A stretch of 64,000 bases of DNA from Symsagittifera roscoffensis (taxonomy: Eukaryota; Xenacoelomorpha; Acoela; Convolutidae): NCBI RefSeq assembly GCF_963678635.1, contig NC_087064.1:54880338-54944337 (forward strand), written 5' to 3'. Both the position numbers and the translations under genes were made by a program. The notes below the pieces were generated by a model. It was not told where the DNA came from and ran no database searches. It saw only the letters and a list, made by a program, of their open reading frames with translations. This document shows positions 24,572 to 37,700 of this stretch, piece after piece; positions within the stretch are counted from its first letter, which is position 1, and each line of letters opens with the position of its first letter.

Positions 24572-25779
24572 TATATATATTTATGTATATATATGTAATT
24601 ACAAGGTCAAACTGTATACTTTGTGAAATGTCAGCGGATTCCGCAGCAGGCTGAAAAGAGGTGTGATAAAAGAATCTGAACAAAAAACTAGAGCTGAGGC
24701 GAATTCGAAAGTCACAGTAAAAAAGTTAATTGGAAAACAAACTTTTTTTAGAAAAATGACTAGAATTACAAAAACAAAATTTTCAAAATTTTTTTCAAGT
24801 TTTTTTTTGCAGATTTTTGATTTTCCGATGTTTTGCTTTCAAAAAGGCGCTAAAATACTCTTCGAGCTAAAAGGCGAAAAAATTTTGCTTCAGTCGAATA
24901 AATTAAATTTTTACCGTTTAAATTAAGCTTTTATAATTTTTTAAGTGATTAAAATAAACTATTGTAGGTCTGCTCGCTCACTCGAATTTAAACGGAAAGT
25001 TTTTAATGTCGTTCGAATCACGACTAAAAAGACTTTAAAATGATGTATCACTCAGCTGTCCAATAATTTTTTGTGGTAGCTGATTTTGCGTGGAAAAGAA
25101 AAAAAGAAGAAAAACTTAAAAAAAATCCGAATACAAAGTTGCTCCCCATTTTTCAAATGGTCGGAACAATTAAATTTACTGTTTATAACACGCTGCTTTA
25201 GTTTACTTTTTGGTTTTGCCAGGTCAATTTGTTTCGGTGAAATCTGTTCATAGTTTCCCATAGAACATGACTACTGTTCGTTTTTGACTTTTACTTTTGT
25301 AGCAAAAAAAAAACAAATTTATTTCCCCGCATTAAAAAAGCAAGATTACAACTATAATTTTGCATTGATTTTGATAAATCATTCAGGTACGAAATATTTA
25401 ATTTCTTTTTTCATATCTTGAGATCCTCAAGTTTGGTTCATTTAAAGGCTCTCTGTCATAGAAGACCCCCCAGCCTAGTAGCAAAAAATTAAAGACCCCC
25501 ACACTATGATTTTACCCTTATGAGGTAGTTTGATTTTATCATTATGGTTATACTTTACTTGGGACTACAAATGGATGAGAGGACAGATAAGTTAAAAAAC
25601 CCAAAAATTTCAGTGGTTTCGCCGAAGTGTTAAACGCGGATTGGCTGAATCTGAGAGAGAAATTAGACTGTGTTAGTTGCCTTTCAGGGAGCGCAGTGTC
25701 TAACCGGTTTTATTTTTTTGTAATATATTTCCCCTGGCGCTCCCATTTTTTTATAATGGGGTCCAGGGGCGAAGCAGGC

Positions 25780-25925
25780 GTCGCATAACTGCAAATCCTC
25801 TTGAGTTGCTGTATCATGCACGGTCACTTCGCAGAAGGTCCACTGGTCAGTCAGCACCTGGGAGCCAACCAGGTGCCGGTGAGTCCAGAGGATCCAGATG
25901 AAGATCTGAAATTGTATTTAGGGTT
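25780..25925. other. GC-richer exon-like island, strand unresolved
   Basis: An isolated island of balanced composition in AT-rich spacer. The plus strand reads MHGHFAEGPLVSQHLGANQV followed by an acidic stretch, with an internal GTGAGT. The minus strand has an AATTTCAG acceptor and an open frame (VLTDQWTFCEVTVHD). No domain is recognised on either strand. Confidence 0.25.
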
Positions 25926-27738
25926 TATTTCTGCATTTCTGTTTATACTGGAGAAAGAACGTATCGCAACCAAACAGTTTTCAAAACTGATAAAAATCGC
26001 TATCAAACCTTGTATTCAGAAAATCGATTCATTCCTTGCGTGAAAAAAAAATCGCTGGAAACATTTTTTTCTCTCACTCATGAATTAACAGAAAAAATTG
26101 AGATCTGACAGACAGTGCGCCCCTTAAATCAAAAGAACAAAATTTGTGTATTTTGATCCGAAAAAAAAAAATAAGTACTGAAAATTTTCATTTTTTTATT
26201 TGAGAAATGCAGCTTCACATCTTGTTTTCTCGCACGGCGTAGAAACTTGTGCAAAAACTGCTGTAAAATTTTCAATAAAAGTCTTAAAAAATGGGCTTTT
26301 TTAGTTATTTTTTTTTGAATTTCTCAAAATTTTTGCAATTTTTTCAGAAAAAAACTAGGCATATCACTATCTAGGGGCAAAAAACTAACATAGTATTATC
26401 AATTTATTTATTCTGTTCACAAAACTTTCTCTCATTTTGTTTTTAATTTCTCCAGCTGCGTTACTTTTTTCTCCACAATAAAATATTCATGTATGGTGGA
26501 AAAGCTCTAACTGAAAAATGGAAGCAAACAGAGGGTTTATACTTTCAAACGCTTTTGTTTTTCAAATCTAGAATTTATGTCAGAATATTGCCTTTTGCGT
26601 AGAAACATCGTGAAAAAGCAGGCGCTCTGCTGAAAAAACACTTCACCTGTTTATATAAGCAAATCTCCATTCAATTAGTTGAAATCACGACAGCTTTGTT
26701 AATTTACTTATTAAAATGTGTTCATGTTTAGAATTAAGTATTATATAGTGCACATTTTAATGTTGCATTGCGCTACTTGGGCATTCGTTTCAAATTATTC
26801 GGTAGATAATTACCACCCACACACTTTAAGTTCTCAAAAAGAATTCAAAGTGAGATGAAGGTTACGGCAAAGTGTACACTTTATAACGAAGGATGCTTTA
26901 GTTGAATTAGGATTAGTCAACTTGCGTGAAATTTATTGTAGGAACAAAACTAGTTAATCTGCAGCGTGCATTGAATCGGCGTAAAAAATATCTTTAAATG
27001 CACGCTCGCAAATGAGCCTTACAAGATTGTTTGCGAAGACCAAATGTGTCTGTAATGCCTAATTAGTCTGCATGTCAATTTTCCTGACAATCGGACAATG
27101 TGAACAGTAGTTTTGATTCTAAAAATTTGCAGGTGGGGAGAAAAGGAAAAAGAGCCGTGTATAGAAAGGACCCACTGATGCAGTTTTTTTCAAAATGAAT
27201 TAATATAACACAAAAATGTCAATCGTAAACTTTTCATGATAAACGGAAGTTTTACTGTCAAACTTTTATTTTGAAGTTCGAAATGTACAAAAATTAAAAA
27301 AAAAAATCAGTCGTTTTTTCAGTTCTCTGCGTTCATTGACTCATTTCTAACTGTCTTGCGTTGAAATAAATTCGTTCTGGCTACAATTTAGCATGAAACT
27401 CTACTCTGTTTTTTAACTGAATTGAGAAAACAAGTCGAAATCATTCATTGAAAAACATCAGAAATAAAACACATAGGATATATAATCAGTAGAAAACTGT
27501 CAGTCAGACATCTTTTTCTATCTTCACGTTCAAATGCCATTCAGTTTTTTTCTCGCCTACTAGCGTCTGATGGCATGGTTTTCTGTTCTTTACATAGGAA
27601 AAACTGAAAATTCCAAAAAGCAATAATAAACGTTTACAAAAGGATTGTATGCTATCTGTTACTTAATATATTTAATAAACTACTTTTTATGTTTTTATGA
27701 CTGATAAAAAATTGGCAAAATAATCAATTGATACTCCT

Positions 27739-27975
27739 CAATACGAGGCCAAACTATGCACTGGATAGGCCAACATTTGTTATCTGTAGGTAACTGGAAC
27801 CCAAAGACAAGCGTTTAAAGATATTTTAAAAGGTAAATGTATTCAGTTTACAAAGTTACAAGTTTGTCGGCACATTTTTTGTCGCGAACTCGGCATTGAG
27901 TGACCATAGCTAATTGTTCCCGTTTTCGCAAAAACTATGCGTTTCCTCAGGTGTACTTGAATTCTAGGTTTTGCT
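27739..27975 (+). mobile_element. Family D fragment
   Basis: Starts CAATACGAGGCCAAACTATGCACTGGATAGG, with the ACCCAAAGACAAGCGTTTAAA block. No right end was recognised. Confidence 0.45.
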
Positions 27976-29579
27976 TATCATATTGAACTACAGCAAAATT
28001 GGCGTTAACAATTAAGATTTTTAGCCCAAATTTTATCCTAGCAAATAAGGAATTTAAAAGCAGGGCTTTCACTTTTTTCAGTGGAAATCAATAAGCAATT
28101 TTAAGTTTTGGCCTAAAAAATCGAAGAAGTACCCTTAGTATTTGAGATGACTATCCCGCAAGCTTTTCTAGCGATTATTGTTTTTTTGTTTTGGAAACAG
28201 ATCATTGTATTGAATGAGCAAATCTTTGGAATTAGCGAGTTTTGGTCGTGACTTGTTAAAAGGTATGTGATTATAGCTCTTAACTTTGGCCTAGTAATTC
28301 GGTTATTCTCAAAGTTTTGATCTAAATATGTTGCCGTATCAGCACAAACTATTATCCTTTCACTGTTCTATGCCAAATCTGTCAGTTGTCATCGTTTAAT
28401 TCGATATGAAATTTGGACTGAAGTTCAAAATAGAATAAACTTCTTGGTCCAACTAAGACCTTTCAAATGTTTTCAACTGTTTTTTGTCAGACTCTTAATG
28501 CTGTATCTTGAAAGCACCTGAAGAAAAATTCCGTTTTTTTGATCGTTTAAATACAAAACATATAAATTATATGTCCAGGGACTGTAGTTCGCTTAGGCTT
28601 TTTGTGATTCGGGATGATTTTTTGATTGTTTTTTTTTCAGAAAAAAGTCTTAAATTGTTTTTTGAAACTTCAGAAACGCATTTATAAGCTTTATTGCGTT
28701 TGTCACTGCCTCTAGGTATATGCGCAATCTTTGATTTCAAGTCAAATTCGTTTCCTAAATTGTAGGCAAACTGCGCTCTCCAATTACGGAAGAGAAAAAA
28801 ATGGCACAAAAAACATGATCAATTTCTAGTTTTAAAAGTAGATTTTAGAGTTTAAATTTCCCAGCAGGAAACAGAAACGACTCATTTTTGCAGTTTTTTC
28901 AAAATGAGTTTCTTTTATCAGAAAGTATCAATTATACATTGTTCATGATAATCAAAAGGTTTTAGTTCCATATAATTTTTTGAAGCTCTAAATAGAAAAG
29001 TTGTTTTTTTTTCGTAAAAATTTGTTTTTTTTTCTCAGTTTTTTTTTGCATTCATTCGCTCTTTTCCAATTGTCTATTGGCTTTGTTGTTAATCATTGAA
29101 CCCAATTATGTTTTGTTTTGCGTTGAAATGGATTTGCTCTACTAAAAATTTACATGAATTTCTACTCTGTTTTTTAAGTTTTGACTGAATTGAAAAAAAA
29201 AACAGTCAAAAGCATAAGATTTTTTGTCAGTAAACGTGATTGAATAGCTGGCAGTGATAGAGATTGAATTAACCTGCGTCGAACTGTTGTCAGTAAAGGA
29301 GATTGAGTTGTTTGCGGAATCATGAAACCGAAAGATGAAACAGAAAGCGGTTCAAAAACTAAAATCTACAAACAACACCTTGTAGGATTTTGATAAATCT
29401 ATCTGAAACATCTCCCATAAAGTTTTTGCTAATTTTTTATTTATCTGACCTATATCTTACAAATTTTAGAACCCAATTGAAATCATCTTCATTTATCATT
29501 TTCAGTTATTTTAGAAAACAGAGTTATTGTGCTATTATTTACCTGGTTGAATGAGCGAGTGAATAGCAATGAGTCAGGA

Positions 29580-30045
29580 TGAATTTAGAAGAGTCAAGAG
29601 AAGCTAAGGTGAGTGCTGGGTTTCGGAAACTTGTACCTGAACAGAAAAAAGACCTCGGAAAGCGTTTCCTTTCACGCCCGGAAGAGTACCCTGAAAGTAA
29701 GTGGTAGTATTTCAGCGACAATGTTTGAAACAATTAACCAAAGAAAACCTGATACTGAAAAAGGAAGAAAAGATCGAAATGGAATTACACCAGGGCCAAC
29801 TACACCACGAAAAACCGGCTGCAGAAGGAAGAGATGAAGGATACGGAAGAGAGCGATTGACAAACAAGTCTACACGTGTTGATTACATTCATGACTTGGC
29901 AACGTCAACTGGAGAACTGGACCGCGCTGAAGAGTTGTAGGAGCTGTCCGTCATCTCTCCAGGAGAAGGTGCAGCAACTGGTTCACCAACGAATCGAACA
30001 ATGATGCGCAGTGAACCAGAGAAAAAGCTTCTGGAATCTACTTAA
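29580..30045 (+). pseudogene. Coding-like coiled-coil remnant
   Basis: A higher-GC stretch with open frames on the plus strand. One reads KQLTKENLILKKEEKIEMEL and continues about 50 residues to a TAG at 29938, coiled-coil-like. Another just upstream reads FRKLVPEQKKDLGKRFLSRP up to a GTAAGT donor-like site. The frames do not join cleanly. It may be a small unrecognised gene or a processed fragment. Confidence 0.25.
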
Positions 30046-31077
30046 AAGCAAAAAATGATTGAAAGTTCTCAAAATTGAGTATTTGATACGAAAAAAGTTT
30101 CTGCAAAGATGAGACCTAAAAAAACTGGACAAAAAATTTTCTCTGGAATATCTTCGATAGTGTTTGTCGCCATTGTTCTCACTCATTTGACTTCTCTTAC
30201 TTATTTAATTCCTGCATATATTGTGCTATGACTTTCCGTAATAAAAACTGACTATTTTTGTAAATACAGCTGAAACAACCAGAATATTTCAAAATATTAG
30301 ATAGATTCTACAAATGCTAGGAAGCATAACGTGCACCTAAAAACTAAATTCAAAGAGGCAGATCTAAAAAAAATTGTATTTTAATGCATTTTCATTCTTT
30401 TTTTTAAATAATGTGCGTCTATACTTTTTTAAGGCACATTTTTCATGTTAAAAACATGAAATTTTTTTAAAAATAAGAATAGGCGCAGATTATTTAAAAC
30501 AACAATACGCATTACAAGCCTAAACTCATATCTTTCATATAGTTATAACTAAACAAGAGCAAAATCAGCAAAAGTATCTTTTTTTTTTGTTTTAAATATT
30601 GATACCTTTTTGAATTATTGAAACTTAGTCGTAAAATGTAATGTCAAACTTAGTTTTAACGAAACATAAGCAAAGTCAGCAAAAATAAATGCTTTTTTTT
30701 GTTTAAATATTGATACCTTTTTGAATTATTGAAGCTTATTCGTAAAATTTCAATTTTCGTCCGCAGAAAAAATAGGTACTGGCAGCAGCATTCATTTATT
30801 AGTCGAAACTGCTACTCAAATTTAAGCTCAATATCTCTTCTGTCTCACAAAGTTGATAGAAGTTATATGCCTCTATCAGCCTCTCTAGAGCCTAAAATTT
30901 CACGGAACGACAGCCACTAAGTGACAGCAGAAAAATCTTAACTTGAACCAGTTTTCATTTTTCTCAAACTCGCCATTGAAGTTTAAAATCAAATTGTAGT
31001 CAGTAATACAAAAAAGGACGAAAGATTTTCTGTGTCTCAGATTTTCATGCCTTTGGCAAAAACGGTTCCATGACATT

Positions 31078-31395
31078 CTACCCTATACCAATCTACCCTG
31101 TGCTAATCTACCCTATACTTTTCTATCCTACATACCAATCTACCCTATAAAATTTAGACTCAAATGAATTAACACGTGCTGTTATCTTTCCGATTCTAAT
31201 TAGGACTTCGAAAAATTACATTAATTATGCGCCAAATCGACACAGGTTAAACTGGTATATAGGGCAGTTTAGTATAGGGTAGATTAGTATAGGGTAGATT
31301 AGTATAGGGTAGATTGGTATAGGGTAGATTGGTATGTAGGATAAAATGGCATAAGGTAGAATGGTATAGGGTAGTTTGGAATAGGGTAGATTGTC
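31078..31395. repeat. Foldback of inverted 15 bp minisatellites
   Basis: Left arm (31078-31150) repeats CTACCCTATACCAAT. Right arm (31253-31395) repeats its complement, ATTGGTATAGGGTAG, six or more times. A ~100 base centre separates them. The transcript or single strand would form a long hairpin. Confidence 0.75.
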
Positions 31396-31755
31396 CTGCC
31401 ACCGGCAAAAACTGCTCCATATGTTTAAATTGTTGACACTTTTGACCTTGTGATCTGTATTGCTTTGCGTTTAATTATTTGTTCTTTAATTTAAATTCTA
31501 TAATGTCCAAACAACTAGTTGATTCGTTTTATTCAGAAAAAAGGTTTGAAGCTGAATTACATTGATAATTTTATCCGTTTTGAAATCAAATTTTGCTATA
31601 ACTTGAAATTTTCCTTCAAAAAAATCAAGTTTGAAAAATTAATGAAATTTTTTGCCTTGCAGAATAATTGTGGATATTTATTTGAGTTTCATTCATAAAT
31701 TGATTTTGCTGATGCATATTTGACAAAAATTGAGATTTTTATTCGGGTCATAAGC

Positions 31756-32200
31756 TGCAACTACGTTGTTTTAGTTTTTGTGAAGTAAAGTATAAAGAGG
31801 ACTTTTACAAGGGAACACTCTACACCCGGTACATAAACAACTTTCAACAAATATGTGGACTTTTTGGTTCTTGGTGAAGGCTGCTTTGCTTCACGAGCAT
31901 AACTAAAATTGAGTGAGTTGCTGTTCAAACATTCAACTGCCTTGTTGGCAATCCGTCGGCCAGTGGTAACACATTGAATGCAACTACGTTGTTTTAGTTT
32001 TTGTGAAGTTAAGTATAAAGAGGACTTTTACAAGGGAACACTCTCACCCGGTACATAAACAACTTTCAACAAATATGTGGACTTTTTGGTTCTTGGTGAA
32101 GGCTGCTTTGCTTCACGAGCATAACTAAAAATGAGTGAGTTGCTGTTCAAACATTCAACTGCCTTGTTGGCAATCCGTCGGCCAGTGGTAACAAATTGAA
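31756..32200 (+). repeat. 223 bp tandem duplication
   Basis: Two adjacent units (31756-31978 and 31979-32200) differ at only a handful of positions. A third unit begins with TGCAACTAC at 32201 and then diverges. Confidence 0.9.
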
Positions 32201-34754
32201 TGCAACTACAGATGTCAATGTGAAATTTAGTTTTTGACGTGTTATATTTGCCGTCAAGAACTGACCAGTGCAATTATCCTCAAAATATTAAAACTTGGGT
32301 GTACAGTTACAAGGGATGTTTTCTGGAGAGTTTTATATGCATTGGAAACGTCTCTTACCGGAAAAAAGCAATATTTGATACCATTTGGATATGCTCATGG
32401 AGTTCTGGAGCGAATTTGAAGTTATGATTGATTCCAGTAGGATAAGTTTGACGTCAGACGTTTCAGCGTTTTTGAAAGTAGCAGTTTTTGTACTTTTTTT
32501 ATTTCTAAGAAACGCTTTTCGGACCTTTTTTTGAAATCAAGGTTTCTTGTTTTGGAAAATTCTATATCGAAACAGTTCAAAAACAGACCGTAGACGTCTT
32601 TTTTTTGGAAGCAATTCATACTTAATAAGGTATACTGTACATCTAAACAGATTTGTAGAGCCAATAAAATTATAACCTTTCAGAAGAAATCAACACTGTG
32701 GTTAGGAAGTTTTAGTCTCGCGAGAGCGGTGAAAGTTGATCTATGCTTCGTACCATCAGGTCCAGAGTCATTATAAAGGACATTTTTCTCAATGCAAGTC
32801 ACACTCAAGCAGTTCGGGAGTTTCAAAGTTAATTAAAGATTTCGACTCCTGCATTCTGGGTCGTCTTTTGTGCTGAAATATGTTAATGGTTCATTTTCCA
32901 ATATCTCTTCGGACGGAAAAAATTGTTTTACGTAGTGTCTCATCTGCAGAAACTGCTTGAATTATAAGGGCTTATTTTTGGTTTCTCAAGGTCGGCTGGA
33001 ACGGGTTAATGAATGCGATTTTTTTAAAATTGTGACCTTGCGCGCACATGGCCATTATTACGTATAGATCCAACACAGTGCATCAGAATTAAGATGTCTG
33101 TCGAAATTCGATATTTGAAATATGCAAGGTAATCAAGAACTCGCGACGGCAGAAAAATCATAACTTGCATCAGTATTCCTGTTTTTGCTCAAAATCGGCA
33201 TTCAAGTTCTAACGCAAAGTTTTTTCCGTCTTGCAAAAGTGGATGAAAGGTCATTTGTGTTCCAGACTTTTGTGTCCTTGACAAACTTGTTCCAATTTTA
33301 AACTGAACTTTACATATGTGTCCATAGTGAAAATGCCTGAAATTTAACTTTTTAATGTTAAGCTTGTGATCTGTATTGATTTTTTTGCGTTTGCCCAGAG
33401 CGTTGAGTGAATGTTGGTGACAGTTAGATGAACTGTGGAACGCGTATCTTTTTCAATTTCATTCTCGCAAGCAAATTGAAACTTGGGCATACAGGCATTT
33501 CATTTCAAACGAGTTTTCCTGCGACCATTAAAAATTGGGAGCAATTTTGTATTCGGTTATTTTTTATTTTTTTCTTTGTTCTTGTTTTCGACAAAAAATC
33601 AGATGTCACAAGTTATTATTTCAATAGGTCCTTTAAAAACTCTTTCTTATGAAGTTTTGGAAAGAAATTGATTTTTTTGTGCAGAAGAAGATATAGAACT
33701 TTTTTTCGAGAATTTTTTTGTTTTTTATCTTCTCAAGACAACAGTTGTCGATTATGTCTAATTTAGTATTTTGATACGCGTTTTTATAGTTCTCTCGTCA
33801 CACCACGCTCAGGTACGGACAAAATTTTTAAGAGAAAAGAACCTTTTTGTTATTTTTAATGAAAATGGTTGGAACATTCTGTGCTACTTGCCCAGGAACC
33901 GGGGATCTTTGTTATCGGTGCAGATGGTATGAAAGACAGAAATTTCAACAAAAGATTTTAAAATCTCGGAACCTTTTTTTAGACATTATTTTTAGTAATT
34001 TAGACGCATTTATGGTGGACATCATCAATACATGCAAAGTATAATAGTTAACAAAGATAGCTGGTTACTATTCCGACCATGCTCAAAAAACCTGAAAAAG
34101 CTTTTTATGTTTTTTTTTCAAATTAGTTTAAGTTGTTGTAAGTCGTGTGATCAAAGAATCTGTCAAAAACATAAAACGAGATTAATGAACTTCTGATGAT
34201 GTTTTACAGAAACTGTTTAAACATAAAATACCTGTTTTTTACTCTGAAGTTATGGATGTTTTCGATTCGTATACACGCTCAAACTCTTGTCACAACTCGG
34301 CTCAGTTTTTTGTCGGCCATATTTTTATCATCTGGGAGTCTTTTTTAAGATGAATTTTTTCCCGAATTCATTTTTGAAATCAAATTTGAAAACTGCAGTT
34401 TTCAATCAGCTACTTCTGCAGCATTTAACAGGTTCAAATGACTGGAAGAAACATCAACCATTTTGCAAGTACGTGTTACACATTTTATGCAGCTATTTTA
34501 GCAATAGTATATGCCTTCTGTGCTGCTGTATTGTATTGAATTCTACCTTTAAAAAATTAGTCGTACATTTAAGCGCACATCACGTCATTTTAACTCAATA
34601 TTGGTTGTAATCTATCATTTAGAATTTTATTTCTGGCCGGATGACTTGCATATATTTTGAACAACGACAAAATCACGTAGTTTAAAAAGTTTTTTTTTGT
34701 CAAAATTGCTTTTTTTGATACGAAGTTTGATTGTTTCTATAACTTTATCGCACA

Positions 34755-37700
34755 ATGCCGGTGCCACGTATGCTCGCCCAAGATGTTGAGAAAGCGTCTG
34801 AAACAAACGAGACCTTCGAGAACAAAATCCAAGAACTGCCGAGTATCAAGTTGGATCCGAGTTTGGAAGGAGCAACATCACTTGCATTTATCGGGAGTTG
34901 CAGTGAGGCCGAATCTAAGAAAGGAGTTGGCGACAGGAAGTTCGTTTGTGGACATGGAAACGGTGCTATAACAGTTAGTTATCTTTCATATGTAATGAAA
35001 TAAGTATAACTTATATACAACAATATATAACTTGAAAATAATAAGCTAATTGGGTTTATTTTTCTTGATAGAAGACTATACATTTTTTTCGTTTATCTTT
35101 CTGAAACAATAATTATGTGAAACGAGCAAAAACGTATTATCAAACTTTTTAAAAGCATTGCAAAACTATCTCCATTATCTTGAAAACAGGTCCCGTAATT
35201 CATTTATTTTCCTAGTAGAAACGTAGAAAAGTTTTGTTCAAGTGATTGAATTGTTATGAAATTTGCCATGATGACCAAATTATGAAAGCCAAACATATTT
35301 TGTCTCATTTTTGAATACTTTTTGAAAAGGTTTAGCTCTCAAATTGAAAAACTAATTTGTACACGAGTTGGAGGAGAGGGGCGCTAGCAAGTTAACCAGT
35401 TGTTGTTCAGATCTTCAAATGCGACGCTGCCACTCGACAAAACCCAGTACAAACTCTCAAACTGGGCTCATCATCCGGACTGCCAATCATGAAGGTGCTG
35501 CCTCACCCCACAAATCCAGATCTAATTTTTTCCGCGAGTGTGGACGGAAATATTTATCAGAGTAGCATCACAAAACACAACACGTCGATTTTTCATAAAG
35601 GTTAAAAAATTTGAATGTAAACATTACGACGCCAAGATTACTTACTTTGGTAGTGTTCTGGATTCTGTATTCATTGCATCTGGAATCAGCATAATTTGTG
35701 TTTGAATGTTTTTACATTTGGAAAGTCCTGTGAAGTCAAAATCGGAAAGAATTAGAGAAAAACAAGACTGCTCGTATCAGGGCGAAGCCCTGGATGTTCC
35801 GACTGCCTTTTAACGTCTATGGAGCAGTAATAACCTGAAAATTAAAAAAAAAGTTCTAAGAAGTTATATTTTCAGTTTCTATAAATTGAAATTTTTCTTG
35901 AAATTTGAAATTTTTGTGAAAACATCCCCCCGAACGTCATATTCACTACAAAATGATAGATTTTGCTCCTCTTAACGAATCAATTATGGCATATAAGCTT
36001 CCTTGAACGTATTTGGAACAATTTCAAAGACTCATTAAGTCTCGCTTACGCGTTAATAGCGCAAAATATATCGCGCGTTAATTGTCCCAAATTGGCCAAA
36101 ATGGCAATATTTAAAACCCCATAACTGTACGATAATGATTACAGGTGAAATATTTTTTCAATTTTAAGCTCAAGACAGCAATAGTTTTCAAATGATAAAA
36201 AAAATCATCTGTCAAAAATGGCTAGTTAAAAAGTCGAAAATTGTCTGAAGAAAAAAACCTTCCCCGAGCACAAATAATCTTTTACTTTCGTTACGAAAGT
36301 CGGAACAATTATTAGGCACTAGGCGCTAAAAAAGGCACTGGCTTTTGACTAGAGAGCAAAAATATGGAATCCATATATAATGCGGTTTTTCTAAATTCTT
36401 TTTGGGCGCGGTTGTTTTGGATCCCACAAACAAACACGTTTTAGTAATTGAAGCGAACTGTATTAAAAAGTTTCTGGATTCCACAATTTGTTAGAGGGTT
36501 AACATTCAGTTTTTGTTTTTTTTTGTTTCTGAGTACACTTTTGGTCATTTTTGAACCCATTTTTCATCTCTTTAACTAATTACATCAATTACAAAAAAGC
36601 TGCAATTGAAACACATTAAGTCTCATATTGTTCAAAAAAAAATTTTCCTTATAACTTGTCTTATAACAAATTTCGACTTTTTAACTAGCCATTTTGGACC
36701 GGATTTTCTTATATCACTCGAAAAGTGTTGTTATCTTGAGCTTACATTTTAACAGATATTTCACCTGTATTCTTTATTTGTAAAGTTATTGGGGTTTTAA
36801 AATAGCCATTTTGGCCAATTTGGGACAATTCACGCGCGATATTTTTTGCGCTATCAACGCGTAAGCGGAGGTTTGTTCCGTCATAGAAATTGTTCCAAAT
36901 TGGTTGAAGGAAGCTTATTTTTCATAATCGAATTGTTATTAGGAGGGAAATCCATCACTTTGTACTTGATGGCGTGTGGGGATGATTTTCACTTCTCTTT
37001 TTATTTTTTACGTTTACTTTTTCATGTTATTACTGCTCCATAGAGCTTAAAAAGCAGTCGAAGTATTCAGGGCTTCGCCCTGATACGAGCAGTCTTGTTG
37101 TTCCGACTTTCGATACGAAAGTAAAGGAATATTTGTGCTCGGGATGGGTTTTTTTTTCTTCAGACAAATTTCGACTTTTTAACTAGCCATTTTTGACGGA
37201 ATTTTTTAATATCATTCGAAAGGTATTGTTGTCTTGAGCTCAAATTTGAAAAGATATTTCACCTGTGATCATTTTTCGTAAAGTTATGGGGGTTTAAAGG
37301 TTGCCATTTTGGCCAATTTGGGACAATTAACGCGCGAAATATTTCGCGCTATTAACGCGTAAGCGGAGAGTTAATCCGCCTTAAAATCGTTCCAAATTGG
37401 TTGAAAGAAGCTTATTTACCATAAATGGTTTGTTACACGGAGCGAAATCTATCCTTTTATATTTTGCATGGCATGTGGGGGGATTGGTTTTCACAAAAAA
37501 ATTCAAATTTAAAAAAAAATTCATTTTATTTTTTTTACATTTAATTTTTTAATGTTATTATTGCTCCATAAAATCTTAAAAGGCAGTCGGAACATTCAGG
37601 GCTTCGCCCTGATACGAGCAGCCTTGTTGTTCCGACTTTCGATACGAAAGTAATGGAATATTTGTGCTCGGGGTGGGTTTTTTTTTTCTTCAGACAAATT

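Larger units (their letters stand above)
23578..34754. other. Large spacer between the SPPL2-like and WD40 genes
   Basis: 11 kb of AT-rich DNA. Upstream exons of the SPPL2-like gene should lie here or beyond but none was convincingly found. It contains family D copies, a CA microsatellite, an inverted minisatellite pair, a 223 bp duplication, and older families (for example 30917-31080 is related to 33142-33290, and 27310-27440 to 29040-29200). Confidence 0.6.

Noticed and set aside
31253-31395. Interstitial telomeric repeat
   Set aside because: The unit contains TAGGG but is a 15-mer inverted around a centre, not a TTAGGG array.
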